A stretch of DNA of 64,000 nucleotides, from assembly GCA_905221605.1 (NCBI GenBank), contig CAJNDS010002740.1, positions 79,501-143,500 of the forward strand, read 5' to 3'. Numbering within the stretch: the stretch's first letter is position 1; every line of letters starts with the position of its first letter. The DNA comes from Symbiodinium natans. Lineage: Eukaryota > Sar > Dinophyceae > Suessiales > Symbiodiniaceae. Below the pieces are notes generated by a model. The model was not told the origin of the DNA and made no database searches. It was given only the letters and a program-made list of their open reading frames with translations. Shown here in pieces: positions 11,450 through 23,376 of this stretch. Both the position numbers and the translations under genes were made by a program.

Positions 11450-12299
11450 ATTGACGATGTTCCTGCGCATGTCAATCCAGAGCCCTCCTTGAAGCTGAGT
11501 GGGACAGCTGCAAGATGACAGCAGCACTTGGCTGCACTCAGGAGGGTAGCTATAAATTAAACTTTTAGCTGCCTTATTAAGAAACCCAATGAACCCAAAA
11601 AGGGTAAGGATCTAAAGTTACGGTAAAGTACCACAAAGGCAAGATGACAGCAGCAGAACATAAAAAACCTAAGCCCTAAACCCTGAAACTTTGAAAACTG
11701 TGTGCTTTTGTTGCTTGCTTGGTTTTGGTTCGTAAAGGATTCTGCTTGCAGTTGTGGATTCTTTGGTGTTGGTGTATGCTTGTTTTTTTTTCCTGTTTTG
11801 TTTTGGTTTTGGCAGGAATTCTGTACCTACAAGGCACTTTCACTGATTCAGCACATTGAATTCTAAGGGTTAGACTCTTTACTAGTTAGGGATTGGTACC
11901 CCCCCTCCCCCCCAAGTTTTCAAATGCGAAGAACTGAGTAGGTCTGATCAGCATAACTGGTAGTCAGCAACCATTCTTCTCTGTTCTACCATTTAAGCGG
12001 CCGGGAATATGAGAAGAGAATGACATAAAGATTGAACTGTCGGTGTATAGCAACTATAGTTCAAATAAGAACTGACAACCAATTGTGTTAACGAAATACG
12101 TCCAGTTGTTTTCCGTTTTGAGGGGGGGGGGGGGGGGGGGGGGGGGGGGAGGGGGGGAGGGCGAAAATGAACAAAGGAATTGTTCAACGAGCGTGATATT
12201 CAGTACCAGTATCAGTCTCCTTATCACTTAAGCTTTAGACACGCGAGACGTGGATACATCTGGGGGAGGGGGGCGGGGGTGTGTCGCATATATGGTGTA

Positions 12300-12331
<32 letters not shown>

Positions 12332-12560
12332 GTATACGTATACATATACATATACATCTACATATATATATATATATATATGACATACGTATCTGCTCAT
12401 CTGCCCATGAGTTTTCATGTACTTGCAGTGGTACCTGTATTCCTCCCCCGACCCCACCCCCCATCACACCCCCCATGCTCTGCCTTCAGCACCAACAATA
12501 AACACGAAGCCTTTCACGGAACAGAAAGCAACCTGAGTTGGCTTAGGGTCTCGGGGCTGT
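11450..12560. other. Non-telomeric spacer with microsatellite and G homopolymer
   Basis: Apart from the TATACA run and a long G tract (12122-12149) I see nothing assignable. No convincing exon. Confidence 0.6.
12299..12381. repeat. TATACA/TATA microsatellite
   Basis: (CATATA)n then (TA)n. Tyr/Val/Ile-rich frames here are shadows. Confidence 0.95.
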
Positions 12561-12599
12561 AAACCCTACACCCTAAACCCAAAACCCTAACCCCTAACC

Positions 12600-13496
12600 C
12601 TAAATTACAAGCCGAGCCGCCCTGGGTGTTGAGTCCTCCAAGACATCCGCCCACACGGCCACCTGATCCCACTCAGGCTTCCTCGTAAAGCTGACGGCCA
12701 TACGGCACCCTGACACCATGTGATGTGCTTCTGTGCTTTTTCCGTGCTCGAAATCGTGCTCCTGCCTGAGCCCTGAGCACTTTTTGAGGCTTGCACCGTC
12801 CCATGTCGCGAAAGCGTTGGCAAGCGTGTGCTTTTCTGCGTTTTGGGCTGCGGGACGTCTTTGCAAGTGAAGACCATGTCCAGAACGATGGTTGAAACAG
12901 CAGGTTAGGTAGTGTTGCCTTTTCGGCAAGGCCTCAAGTCAGACCAGTTCTCGAAGTCTCAACACACCCTCGCGTTTGCGTAACCTTCGTGTGACTTTCT
13001 GACACGGGCACCGTTCTTGTCGTTTGGGGTGTCATAGTCTATACTTCCCTTAGAACCTTAATAAAAATGAAATTACTGAATATCCTCTTGGGATATAGGT
13101 AAAAATATTGTTTCTATAAAAATGATCCCAAGGGGGATATAGTAGTGTATCGGCTCTCGCGGTGACTCACACGAGTCTCGTGGTCACATCACCCCGGGCG
13201 ATGTGAGACCGAACGAGGTACATAGCACTTCGTTGCTGAGTTCATAAGCCCCCAAAAAGTGTACACTTTCAGTTCCACAGTGAACTTCTCACCCAAACTG
13301 GCCCACAGGCCACAAGGACTCCTGTGCGCCAGGGCAGTGGTTGGGGCGACTGCCACATGCACCTGTCTTTGATAAGCAGAAACGGCACGTCTCGCCTGGG
13401 TTTGAAGGGGAGGGGTGGGGGAGGAGAGGGGTAAGCGGGGGGATAGGCAACGTCGGTTCATATGGCGACCAGCTGGTATTTGCTGCGGCTTGGCTT
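12600..13496. other. Non-telomeric spacer, no assignable gene
   Basis: Open frames of 80-110 codons exist on both strands, but none shows a recognisable motif. A short foldback is listed at 13080-13143. Confidence 0.5.
13080..13143. mobile_element. Short foldback (ATATCCTCTTGGGATAT ... ATCCCAAGGGGGATAT)
   Basis: AT-rich centre AAAAATATTGTTTCTATAAA. A hairpin-forming pair of arms. Confidence 0.5.
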
Positions 13497-13960
13497 CTTT
13501 GTACACGTACTGCACAAGGTGTTGACGTTGCTGGAACGAGCGACACCGTCACAAGCGTTTCATGCCTTTTGCGAACATGCTCGAAACCCTGCCGTTCAGG
13601 GAGGTGTGACGTTTCTGGAACAAGAAACGCTGTCACAAGCGCTCATGCCTTTGCGAAGATGCCCGAAACACTGTTTTTTTGCCGCGTGTTGGTATCTTTG
13701 TACAACATACCGCACATAGATGTTTGGCGTATCTAAAACAAGCCACGCCATCACGAGCGTCCACGCCGTTTGTGAACAACATGCCCAGCACACCAGTGTT
13801 TACAGTGTTTCTTGCTACCCTAAACCCTATAAACCCTAAACCCTAAACCCTAAACCCTAAACCCTAAACCATACAGTATCATACAGCACAAGGATGCTTG
13901 ACTGTCTGGAGCGCTGTCCCACTCATCCATGCCTTTGCGAGCATCCCAAAAAACTGCTGT
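13497..13960. repeat. Degenerate tandem repeat interrupted by a telomeric block
   Basis: Units share TTTCTGGAACAAG, ACGCTGTCACAAGCG, TCATGCCTTTGCGA and ACATGCCCGAAAC, starting near 13531, 13615, 13733 and 13905. A CCCTAAA run (13819-13869) lies inside the last interval. Confidence 0.65.
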
Positions 13961-13993
13961 TTACAGCGGTGTCGCGCTTTCCTTGCTGTTGGT

Positions 13994-14089
13994 TAGTAGA
14001 GAATGGGGGGAATAAGGTACCATAATATGATCCCTTCACAGGTATGTAGGGGAAATATCGTACCTTATCCCCCCCCCCATTCCCTACTA
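13994..14089. mobile_element. Foldback (TAGTAGAGAATGGGGGG ... CCCCCCATTCCCTACTA)
   Basis: Inverted ends with AATAAGGTACCATA / TATCGTACCTTAT inside. 96 bp. Confidence 0.7.
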
Positions 14090-14475
14090 AAAAACATTAA
14101 GTTGCGTACATTCCAGGGTGGAAGATGTTGCACGTTCCAGTCTTCATTCCACATGGCGACGTGCAAACAAGATTTAGAGTTTAGGGCTTGGGGTTTAGGG
14201 TTTAGGGTTTAGGGTTTATATGGGGTTTAGGGTTACTTACCGCTCATGTTGCTGTACATCACCCATGCGTGCGAGGCATCTGTCCACTTGCGAACATGTT
14301 GGGCTGAACAACTACGGAAACTCACTCAGCATTGAGTGCTTCAAGGGGTGCTGATGGAAATCGCATGTGTTGCGACACAAGCAACCCCTAAACCCTAAAC
14401 CCCCCCTAAACCCTAAACCCTGAACCCTAAACCCTAAACCCTAAACCCCCAAAATCCATGCAAAGACACCATGTC

Positions 14476-14549
14476 TCGATGGTGGCACATAGGCAGACAA
14501 GCCCCAAGATTCCAGGGCGGCCAAGGCGCGGTGCAGCGCGACAGGTAGC
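14476..14549 (-). CDS. Candidate exon, unknown gene
   Basis: Acceptor CCAG/G, donor A/GA. Reads LPVALHRALAALESWGLSAY then VPPS, helix-like. Not recognised. Confidence 0.48.
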
Positions 14550-14552
14550 CTG

Positions 14553-14679
14553 GTTTAGGGTTTAGGGTTTAGGGTTTAGGGTTCAGGGTTTAGGGTTTAG
14601 GGTTTAGGGTTTAGGGTTTAGGGTTTAGGGTTTAGGGTTTAGGGTTTAGGGTTTAGGGTTTAGGGTTTAGGGTTTAGGC
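14553..14679. repeat. TTTAGGG array
   Basis: About 18 units. The candidate exon 14476-14549 ends against it, its acceptor preceded by CTAAACC. Confidence 0.95.
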
Positions 14680-14686
14680 ACCGGTT

Positions 14687-15487
14687 GTGACCACATGGCT
14701 TTTTGAGGTTTCATGGTGCCTTGGCGGTTTCATGGGCGGGTCGGGGCGAGGGCTACTTAAGCACATCTTGCTTGCACCATCTGTGCTGTTTTTTGCCAGC
14801 CTCCAGCATCACTACACCTCATGGCCCCCCGTTTACGTAATGAGCCACCTCATTTTCCTGCTGGCGTTAGCACTGTCATCGCTCTCTGGTTCTCTGACAC
14901 CGTTGTCCCGCCCGACCCGCGAAGTTCCCTGTGGCGAGAAGAGTCAGTCAGAGTCCTCCTGCCCGAACCCACATGCCTTATACCCTTTCTGTGATTTTGA
15001 AGGACGGAAGGGTCAACCGCAGATTGACCCAGTACGCCTGCCCAAGCTCACACTTTTGAGCCTAAACAACAACCGCTCCAGTGCTCGCTCTCGCGCACGA
15101 AATCCCACGATTTCCACCCATTTCCACGTTGTTATCTCAAGCACAGAAATCTACAAAATCCACGTCGTCACAACGCGGCATTGCCACAGCGCCTGTGGAG
15201 CACAGTGCACACGGATTAAAGGATTCAACCCTCGAAACCAGTCATGATTGCTTACACATGCACACGTCTTCAGCCTTCAGAGCACAAACTCAAACAACCG
15301 TCCTCTCTGACACAAGGCCTCAAGGTCTTCTACCCTGCCTGGCGGGGACAACTAGGCTACGGACCTCCTCTTCCTACCCGCCGCCAGTTGGGGGTTTCCC
15401 AAAATAGGGATACCTTATTGGGGTCCGTGCTACAAGGGGAATGCTACTATTTGGGGGTCTCTATTCGGGGTCCCCTGTTTTCGTAAG
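14687..15487. other. Non-telomeric spacer with a 186-codon plus-strand frame
   Basis: 14687-15247 (+) is open with two hydrophobic stretches (VLFFASLQ, LIFLLALALSSLSGS), but no family is recognised and it is opposite to the genes. It could be chance or a decayed insert. Confidence 0.3.
15398..15487. mobile_element. Small dispersed element (TTGGGGTCC...CCTGTTTTCGTAA)
   Basis: Shares GGGAATGCTACTATTTGGGG and GGGTCCCCTGTTTTCGTAA with 55620-55688. Confidence 0.5.
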
Positions 15488-15682
15488 CTACTGGTTCCAA
15501 CACAGACATTGCAGGGCTAAGGGTGTCTGGGCTCTAGCAGGTGTAAGGTTTGGGGCTCCTTCTGGCAAGGCTAAGCCCTTGAACCCGCCGCTCTAAATCC
15601 TCAACCCTAAACGATAAACCCTATCCTAAACCCTCAACCCTAAGCCCTAAACCCTAAACTCTAAACCCTAAAGCCCTCCTTC

Positions 15683-15752
15683 TTTAAGGACAAGGGTGCG
15701 AAGGCGATCCAGGACGAGCAAGTACTCGCTGCGAACTTTTCGTACGTGCTTC
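15683..15752 (-). CDS. Candidate exon, unknown gene
   Basis: Acceptor GAGAG/G, donor AAA/GA. Reads KHVRKVRSEYLLVLDRLRTL then VLK, a basic helix. A plus-strand frame of the same spacer is also open. Confidence 0.45.
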
Positions 15753-16078
15753 CTCTCGGTCGCTCTGTCTAAGCAACAGTTCAGATCCCTACGGTACCGA
15801 AAGAAAGCAGTATAGGGTTTAGGGTTTAAGGGCTTGAGGGTTTAAGGGTTTAAGGGTTTACGGGTTAGTTTTTGTGATCCAAGGGATGTGATGCGTCCTC
15901 ATTCCGTCCGCAGATTTGATTCCTTGGCCCGAAAGTCACCACCAGCACAAACTCGAGCGTTTAGGGTTTTGGGTTTTGGGCTTAGGGCTGACAACTCTGG
16001 TTGCCGGAAGGATGACCTTGTGAATACCCATCGCGATTTGGAGCCTGCGCGTTGGGAACCCTTCGCCCTAGTGTGAAA

Positions 16079-16466
16079 CATATCGAAACACCAGACGCAC
16101 ATACACGCACGCTGGCACACAGGCACAGAAGCACTCTCGCTCACTCGCTCGCACTTAAGAATTCCACACCCCCATGCCCCCACATACCCCCACACCCCCG
16201 CACGCCCCAACACACCCTCACACGCTCACACCCCCTCCGTTCCCTCACACCCCTACACGCACAGACACACACACACACACACACACACAGAAACATAGAG
16301 ACACGGAGACACGGAGACACGGAGGAGACGCGGAGACGCAGAGACGCGGAGACGCGGAGACGCGGAGACGCGGAGACACGGAGACACGGAGACACAGACA
16401 GACACAGACAGACACAGACAGACACAGACAGACACAGACAGACACAGACAGACGCAGACACACGCA

Positions 16467-16503
<37 letters not shown>

Positions 16504-16880
16504 ACACACGAATACACGCACACACACACACAGAGACAGAGAGACACAGAGACACAGAGAGACACAGAGACACAGAGACAGAGACACAGAGAGACAGAGA
16601 GACAGAGACACAGAGACACAGAGAGACAGAGAGACAGAGAGACAGAGAGACAGAGAGACAGAGAGACAGAGAGACAGAGAGACAGAGAGACAGAGAGACA
16701 GAGAGACAGAAAGACAGAGAGACAGAGAGACAGAGACACAGAGAGGCAGAGAGACAGAGAGACAGAGAGACAGAGAGACAGAAAGAGACAGAGAGACAGA
16801 AAGAGACAGAGAGACAGAGAGACAGAAAGAGACAGAAAGAGACAGAAAGAGACACACACACACACACACACACACAGAGA
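16079..16880. repeat. Large CA/GA satellite (GACACA, GACAGA, CACACA)
   Basis: About 800 bp of GACACAGA/GACAGAGA/CACACA units that leave long open frames in several frames and on both strands (RDRETERQ, SLCLSV). None is a gene. Confidence 0.95.
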
Positions 16881-17424
16881 CACACAAAGCAGGCCAGCAC
16901 GCACAGCTAAGCGCCGAGATTCCCAAGACATGAGCACCACCAAGCCCGAACAGAGGATTTGCCACGGTCTCTGCACGTTGATGTAGCTCCTGGGGTTTAG
17001 GGTTTAGGGTTTAGGGTTTAGGGTTTAGGGTTTGGGGTTTGGGGTTTGGGGTTTGGGGTTTGGTGGGGTTTGGGGTTGTACCGGTTTGGGAGGAGGCGGC
17101 TTGGGGCGGCTTGTGGTTAACAAGCCCAGAGAGGAACCGTCCCGGTGACGAGGAGGACCCCGCGCGAGCTACCTCTGTGGACCATTTCAGGGCGTAGGGT
17201 TTGTGATTCGGGTTTGTACGGTTTACCTCTGCCTCCCGCGTCTAGGGCTTTGGCTCCACTTCTGAACCAAACCCCCTAGAACCCTAACCCTAAACCCTAA
17301 GCCCTAAACCCTAAACCCTAAACCCTAGACCCTAAACCCAAAACCCTAAACCCTAAACCCTAAACCCCCTAGAACCCCAAGCCCTAAACCCTGAATTACC
17401 TAGAACCCCAAGCCAGCAACACTC

Positions 17425-17466
17425 CTGGATCCATGGCAAGACATGTCCAACGGCCGCCGCCAAGTC
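17425..17466 (-). CDS. Candidate exon, unknown gene
   Basis: Acceptor TGAG/G, donor CAG/GA. Reads DLAAAVGHVLPWIQ. Confidence 0.4.
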
Positions 17467-18075
17467 CTCACGCCCGAAGAGACACTTCGGGTGAGGATTT
17501 AGGGTTTGGGGTTTAGGGTTTAGGGTTTAGGGGGATTATGGCTTAGGGCTTAGGGTGGCAGAGCGAGACAGGGGCCCAATCAATAACCCTAAGCCCCAGA
17601 CGCTCGATCTAAGTGCAGGTACCTTCTCGTCATGGAGCCCCCTATAGAAGGTCCCCCCCCCCCCAAAAAAAAAACCAAAAAAAAAGTTCCCAACTAAGAC
17701 CCCCCCCCCAGCGAATATACCCGAAGCCTTAGATGAACCCTGACATCCTAAACCCTACACCCTGAATCCGCACCCTTAACACTAAACCCAACACCCTAGC
17801 CCTAAACCCTAAACCCTAAACCCTCTCTACCACACATATTTAAACCTTAATTGAATTTCAGAATTTGGCCGCTTTATTTTAAAATTTGGCCGCTTTGTTT
17901 TCAGAATTTGGCCGTTTTTGGCGTTCTCAATGTTATGGGATTCTCTGGGTGGGTGGGTGTTATATCCGAGCCGTAAATAAAGCTTTACCATAAAACTGCT
18001 CGACCCGGAGTGCTGAACCCTAAACCCTAAGCCCTAAACCCTAAACCCGTTTTGCAGGGTCGAAATCCCTGCCGC

Positions 18076-18134
18076 CTCGTCCACCTCACCAATGGAGACT
18101 TGTGCGGAGAGCAAGCGGACCATCAGGGTCTCAC
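18076..18134 (-). CDS. Candidate exon, unknown gene
   Basis: Acceptor AAAAAAG/G, donor GAG/GC. Reads ETLMVRLLSAQVSIGEVDE. Confidence 0.48.
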
Positions 18135-18169
18135 CTTTTTTCCAGGTTGGTCCCATTGAGGGCTGCGGG

Positions 18170-18770
18170 GTTTAGGGTTTAGGGTTTAGGGTTTAGGGTT
18201 TAGGGTTTAGGGTTTAGGGTTTAGTGTTTAGGGTTTAGGGTTTAGGGTTTACGGCCCGTTTGGGGTTTAGGGTTTGGTGGAGGGGTGGTAGAGGGGTGGT
18301 AGAGGGGTGGTAGAGGGGTGGTAGAGGGGTGGTAGAGGGGTGGTAGAGGGGTGGTAGACGGGTGGTAGACGGGTGGGGGTGGGAGAGTTGCGGTTGCAGG
18401 GCTTTCCGGTTAGATGATTGCGGGCTGCAGGGTTCTAAGGCTTTGTGTGATAGTTTAGGGTTTAGGGTTTAGGGCTAGGGTTTAGGGTTTAGGGTTTAGG
18501 GTTTAGGCTTTAGGGTTTAGGGTTTAGGGTTTAGGGTTTAGGGTTTAGGGTTTAGGGCTTAGGGTTTAGGGTTTAGGGTTTAGGGTTTGGGGTTTAGGGT
18601 TTGGGGTTTGGGGTTTAGGGTTTAGGGTTTGTGGTTTAGGGTTTAGGGTTTAGGGTTTAGGGTTTAGGGTTTGGGGTTTCGGGTTTAGGGGTTAGGGTTT
18701 AATTAGGGTTTAGGGCTTGGGCTCAGGGCTTAGGGCTTAGGGTTTAGGGCTTAGGGGACTTGCGCGGAGG
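18170..18770. repeat. TTTAGGG blocks and an 11-bp tandem repeat
   Basis: 18170-18250 and 18452-18760 are TTTAGGG/TTTGGGG. 18281-18373 is about eight units of AGGGGTGGTAG. Confidence 0.9.
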
Positions 18771-19056
18771 TCTTAGTTGGCGAGTTGCTGCCAGCCGCTA
18801 AGTTCCTAAACCGGTTCCGCCGGGAGCCCAGACTGCCAACAGCTGCCAATGCAAAGCCACCTACCAAGAACCCCAAACCCCAAACCCCAAACCCTAAACC
18901 CTAAACCCTCAACCCTAAACCCCAAATCCCAAACCCTAAACCATAAACCACAACCCCAAACCCCAAACCCCAAACCCCAAACCCCAAACCCCAAACCCCA
19001 AACCCTAAACCCTAAACCCTAAACCCTAAACCTAACACTTCCAAGGATGCCCCGGA

Positions 19057-19130
19057 GTATAATACAATAGGGGCCCATACTTCGGATCCAATATAAACAG
19101 TGGACCACACTAGCCCCCGAAATTCCAACC
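19057..19130. mobile_element. Small dispersed element (GGGCCCATACTTCGGATCC)
   Basis: Shares GGGCCC, ACTTCGGATCC and TTCCAACCT with 62333-62460, and GGCCC/ATACTTC with 22297-22440. Confidence 0.45.
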
Positions 19131-19177
19131 TGCCAGGGATAGAAAGGGATTCAGGTGCTTTTTAGGCGCCTGCCTGT

Positions 19178-19290
19178 GTGTGTGTGGGTGTGGGGGTGTG
19201 GGGATGTGGGGGTGTGGGGATGTGGGTGTGTGGGGGTGTGTGGGTGTGGGTGTGTGGGTGTGGGTGGGTGTATGCACGCACGCACGCACG
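19178..19290. repeat. GTGTGGG and CACG simple repeats
   Basis: (GTGTGGG/GGGTGTG)n then (CACG)n. Overlapping frames are shadows. Confidence 0.9.
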
Positions 19291-20226
19291 CACATTCGTA
19301 CGCATGTATGTGCTTAGAACTGTGTTCGTCTTTGTTTTTTGTATGTTTGCCGAGGGGCGTTTGCCAAGAGGCCATACATGTAACCCTGGAAGATGTCGTA
19401 CCAAAGTCCCTACTCCCGTCAAGGAAGAATTGAGTTTGAGGTTGAAGGTTTAGGGTATGTAGGGTTTAGGGTTTAGGGTTTAGGGTTCAGGGTTCAGGGT
19501 TTAGGGTTTAGGGTTTCAGGCTTAGGGTACCCACAAAATCGCTGCTCAGCTGCGGAAGTTGTTCAAGTCCTGTAGCAAGTACCTTGGCCGAGCCCTACAC
19601 ACTCAGATGGTTCGGCCAGAGAGTCGAGCTCAGTGCTGCTGGGCCCAGAAGGGTTTAGGGTTTAGGGTTTGGGGGTTTGGGGGTTTGGGGGTTTGGGGTT
19701 TAGGGTTTAGGGTTTAGGGTTTTATGGTTCGATCCTTGAGGAGAATCACAAGCAGAACAAAATTTCCGAAGCCCGAGGCTTGAAACGGCTCCTCCAACGA
19801 AAACGCTGAACCTTAACCTCGCAGCCCTAAGCCCAGAACCGCCAATGCTGCTGGCAAACCTGGCATCCTTTCGTGTGCCCGGGAAGGCAACGAAAGCAGC
19901 TTCCTTTCGTTGTGGGCCCGGGAAGCGGCTCAAAGCAGTGACCTTGGCAGATAAGTTTTGTGCTTCATGGCTCGTAAGGCTTGGAAACCTGCTGGGCGTG
20001 CGTGCGTACGTGCGCGCGTGCGTGCCCGTGTGTCTTTGTGGCTGTGTGTGGGTGGGGTTTAGGATGCTTAGGATCAATGCCTGTATTCCCCCACTCATTC
20101 TCGCAAGGTGGGTCCTTTCTGGGCATTTAGGCTGTAGGGCCGGGGGAAAAAAAGCGTTGGTCAGCTGAAGTGTGAAGACATGCCTACCCCAAGACCATCC
20201 ACTTACAACTCACAGCAAGAGAAGGA

Positions 20227-20321
20227 GGATGTTCCCCCTTATACTAACGGTCCTCAACAGGGATTATAGTAGGAGGTACGATAATCCCTATCAAGGACTG
20301 TCAGTATACGTGGGAACATCC
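20227..20321. mobile_element. Foldback (MITE-like) element, GGGATGTTCCC family
   Basis: Inverted ends GGATGTTCCCCCTTATAC / GTATACGTGGGAACATCC with imperfect complementarity through ACTAACGGTCCT... and AGGACTGTCAGT. 95 bp. Confidence 0.8.
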
Positions 20322-20441
20322 CAAATTGTGGGGGTCCAGGAGAGATGTGCTTCTCGTTTGCTTGCAAGAATCGAGACTGCCAGAGTCCGACGCAATGCAC
20401 GTTGAAGCGACATCCTGAGCTCGCTCTATGATCCCCTAAAA

Positions 20442-20662
20442 AGGGTTTAGGGTTTAGGGTTTAGGGTTTAGGGTTTAGGGTTTAGGGTTTGGGTTTAGGG
20501 TTTAGGGTTTAGGGTTTAGGGTTTAGGGTTTAGGGTGTAGGGTTTAGGGTTTAGGGTTTAGGGTTTAGGGTTTAGGGTTTAGGGTTTAGGGTTTAGGGTT
20601 TAGGGTTTAGGGTTTAGGGTTTAGGGTTTAGGGTTTAGGGATTCGGGATTAGGGTTTAGGGG
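20442..20662. repeat. TTTAGGG array
   Basis: About 31 units with isolated variants (TTTGGG, TGTAGGG). Confidence 0.95.
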
Positions 20663-20872
20663 TGAAATACAAAAAGCGCAACCCAGCATCACAGTCGCCA
20701 CCGTCGCTTGCATTGGTCTCACCCGTCCCCTGTCGCACGGAAGGCGTCTGCTGACAACCCGAAGCAACCTGGCAAGACTAAGAACCTTCAATTAGGGTTT
20801 AGGGTTTAGGGTTTAGGGTTTAGGGTTTAGGGTTTCGGTTTAGGGTTTAGGGCAACACTACCGCCTGTTACT

Positions 20873-20970
20873 AGCCCAAGAATAACCTCGGAACAGAAAA
20901 GGCTGCCCCTTGGTTACAAGGCGCTTATCAGGGAACCCAAACCCAAAAAACAAGGAATAAGGGCCTACTA
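20873..20970. mobile_element. Small dispersed element ending AATAAGGGCCTACTA
   Basis: Same right end (AAGGAATAAGGGCCTACT) and the same central CAGGGAACCC. Confidence 0.55.
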
Positions 20971-20989
20971 AGCCCCACCAGCAACAACC

Positions 20990-21296
20990 ATCAACCCCAA
21001 AACCATTAGAACCCCAGAACCCCTAGAACCCTAACCCCAGAACCCTACAAACCCTACAAGCCTGGAACCCTAGAACCCCTAGAACCCCCAGACCCTAAAC
21101 CCTAGACCCTAAAACCCTAAACCCTAACCCCCGAAAACCCTAGAACCCCTAAAACCCTGAAACCCTAAACCCTAAACCCTGTAAACCCTAAACCCTAAAA
21201 CCCGAAACCCTGAAACCCTAAACCCTGTAAACCCTAAACCCTAAACCCTGTAAACCCTAAATAAACCCTAAACCCTAAACCCTAAACCCCTCCTCC
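20990..21296. repeat. Degenerate CCCTAAA/CCCTAGAA/CCCTGTAAA region
   Basis: Mixed telomere-like units with point variants and indels, less regular than most arrays. Confidence 0.8.
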
Positions 21297-21320
21297 CCCA
21301 AAAAGCCATGCGTGCCAGGC

Positions 21321-21392
21321 CTTCCAGTCCAGGCCCGGTGGCCTCATGATCATGTCCTCGAGTCCTGGAGGTGGCCGGAATGGGGCGGAGAC
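21321..21392 (-). CDS. Candidate exon, unknown gene
   Basis: Acceptor GCTCAG/G, donor AAG/GC. Reads VSAPFRPPPGLEDMIMRPPG then LDWK. It is tryptophan- and proline-rich and looks coding. Confidence 0.48.
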
Positions 21393-21593
21393 CTGAGCGC
21401 GGACTAGGGTTTCGGGTTTAGGGTTTCGGGTTGGGGGTTTCGGGTTTAGGGTTTGGGGTTGGGGGTTTAGGGTTTGGGGGTTGGGGGTTTAGGGTTTAGG
21501 GTTTAGGGTTTAGGGTTTGGGGTTTAGGGTTTAGGGTTTAGGGTTTAGGGTTTAGGGTTTAGGATTTGGGGGGGGAGCCAGTGCGGCAGATGC

Positions 21594-21625
21594 GGCGAGC
21601 ATCTTGGCAGTGTCGATGCTTTGGC
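21594..21625 (-). CDS. Candidate exon, unknown gene
   Basis: Acceptor AGAG/G, donor GCC/GC. Reads QSIDTAKMLA. Confidence 0.35.
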
Positions 21626-22296
21626 CTCTGCAGATGATAGCTACCCCCCAGGGTCATCGCCGGGCGGCCCTAAACTCTCCTAAGCCCTAAACCCTAAACC
21701 CTAAACCCTAAACCCTAAACCCTAAACCCTAAACCCTAAACCCTAAACCCTAAACCCTTACTTGTGCTGAGTTCTCCAGGGGGCAAAAGGCTCACCTGTT
21801 TGGGCGTTTTAAGGGGGGCACCCCCAGAGAAAGTTAAAGGACACCCACTCAGCACCCAAGAACACCTGAACCCCAAGCAACAGCACTGAGGCAGGCACGG
21901 CAGGCGTTCAAAAACACAGTTCCTGAGCTGAGGAAGTGCATGGGGGAGCCCCGCGCAATCTACAGTACGGGCGGACAACACCCAAGGCGCTAAGCGCTCG
22001 ACCCTCGTTAGCCTTACAACAAATTCTGAGGGTGAGGTTTCTGAGCTTGCTGTGCAGCTTTTGAGGCGACACAATTGAAAGCTGACAGCTGAAGCCAGCA
22101 AACATGTCAACGCGGCAAGGCATGGCATAAAGCAACATGCAAAACAGGCAACGCCAACTCGACACAAACACCACGCAACAGAAAAAAAGGCCTCACATTG
22201 CGAGTGCTCAAGAAACACTGCTCGTTGTTGCATGCGTGCCAGACTGCACGTTTCGTCGCTGGACCCCTGAAGTCAAAGCAAAGACTCTAAGGGTAG

Positions 22297-22440
22297 TTAA
22301 GGGGTCCCTTCGTATGGGCCCTTAAAAGGGCAGCCCTTCTATACCCCTTATGTACCCTGCACAAATGAAGGTCCCATACTTCAGAACCCTTTCAAGGAGG
22401 TAAGGGGCCATGTTAAGGGACCATGTAACTACCCTTAGAA
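22297..22440. mobile_element. Foldback (AAGGGGTCCCTTCGTATGGGCCC ...)
   Basis: Complementary ends TAAGGGTAGTTAAGGGG / CATGTAACTACCCTTAGA around an interior with CCCATACTTCAGAACCC. Confidence 0.5.
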
Positions 22441-22599
22441 AGACAAGAGATCCTTGTGAGTTATGCCCTCTGCAATCTTGCAAGTTTGAAAGGCCCTGAG
22501 CCCCAAATACCCACATGCCACCTGCCTCTCTCTGTCCCCTGGTTCTTCGTAGGGAATGAGGGAAGAAGGGCCCTATGTATATCCTTTTAATATAGTCAC

Positions 22600-22690
22600 C
22601 CCTTTCCCTCATTCCCTCATTCCCTCATTCCCGCATTCCCGCATTCCCTCATTCCCTCATCCCCTCATTCCCCCATTCCCTCAGCCTGTC
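22600..22690. repeat. CATTCCCT octamer tandem repeat
   Basis: About ten units of CCCTCATT/CCCGCATT, adjoining a foldback from about 22552 (GGGAATGAGGGAAG). CT-rich runs follow at 22725-22760 and 22850-22866. Confidence 0.85.
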
Positions 22691-23376
22691 TCTCTTGCTT
22701 GCTTGCAGCGGACATGGCCATCCACCTCTCTCTCGCTCTCTCCCTCTCTCTCTCTCTCTTGTAGTGCGCTTGGCCTCTCGAAAGAGGCTGCCCCAAGAAG
22801 CACGCTCCACCGAGTTGGTTGCCGTGAAACTGGTGCTTTGTGGAGTTCTCTCCTCTCTCTCTCTCTCCTTCAGGGCGGGCTCTCGATCAAAAGAAGCCAC
22901 CCAGTTTTGGCCTGCACAAAAGGGTTTAGAGCTTAAGGCATACCCTAAACCCTACCCTAAACCCTAAACCCTAAACCCTAAACCCTAAACCCTAAACCCT
23001 AAACCCTAAACCCCCCTAAACCCTAGGATCTTGGGCTCGAGGTCGACCAGTAACCGGCCAGCCCGCGTTCTCCCTCTTGGCTAGATTTGTTCAAGGAACG
23101 CTGGCATCCCGGGACGAAGGGCGTCTAACTCGAAAACTCGCTCCAAGTCAACCACCAGGTTTAGCCCAAGGGTAATCCCCAAAGCCTAAACCCTCAATCC
23201 CAGACCCTAAACCGAAACCCTAAACCCAACCCTACTGCCAAGCGGCCCACGCGAAAGCACTTGCTGACGGGGACTTGAGCCAGGCAGTAGCGGACGTGAC
23301 CATCGGGCCAACGACTCTTCTGCTGATCGCGTGACGCCCATCTAAAAGGGCTTAGGGTTTAGGGTTTAGGGTTTAT

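Noticed and set aside
12180-12476. Frames over the TATACA microsatellite
   Set aside because: Low-complexity shadows, open on both strands.
14687-15247. 186-codon plus-strand frame as a gene
   Set aside because: No recognised family and opposite to all recognised exons, with no splice or neighbour support. Kept only as a noted open stretch.
16052-16986. Long open frames of 200-290 codons (RDRETERQ or SLCLSV repeats) on both strands
   Set aside because: Translations of a CA/GA satellite, open in several frames and on both strands at once. No coding signal.
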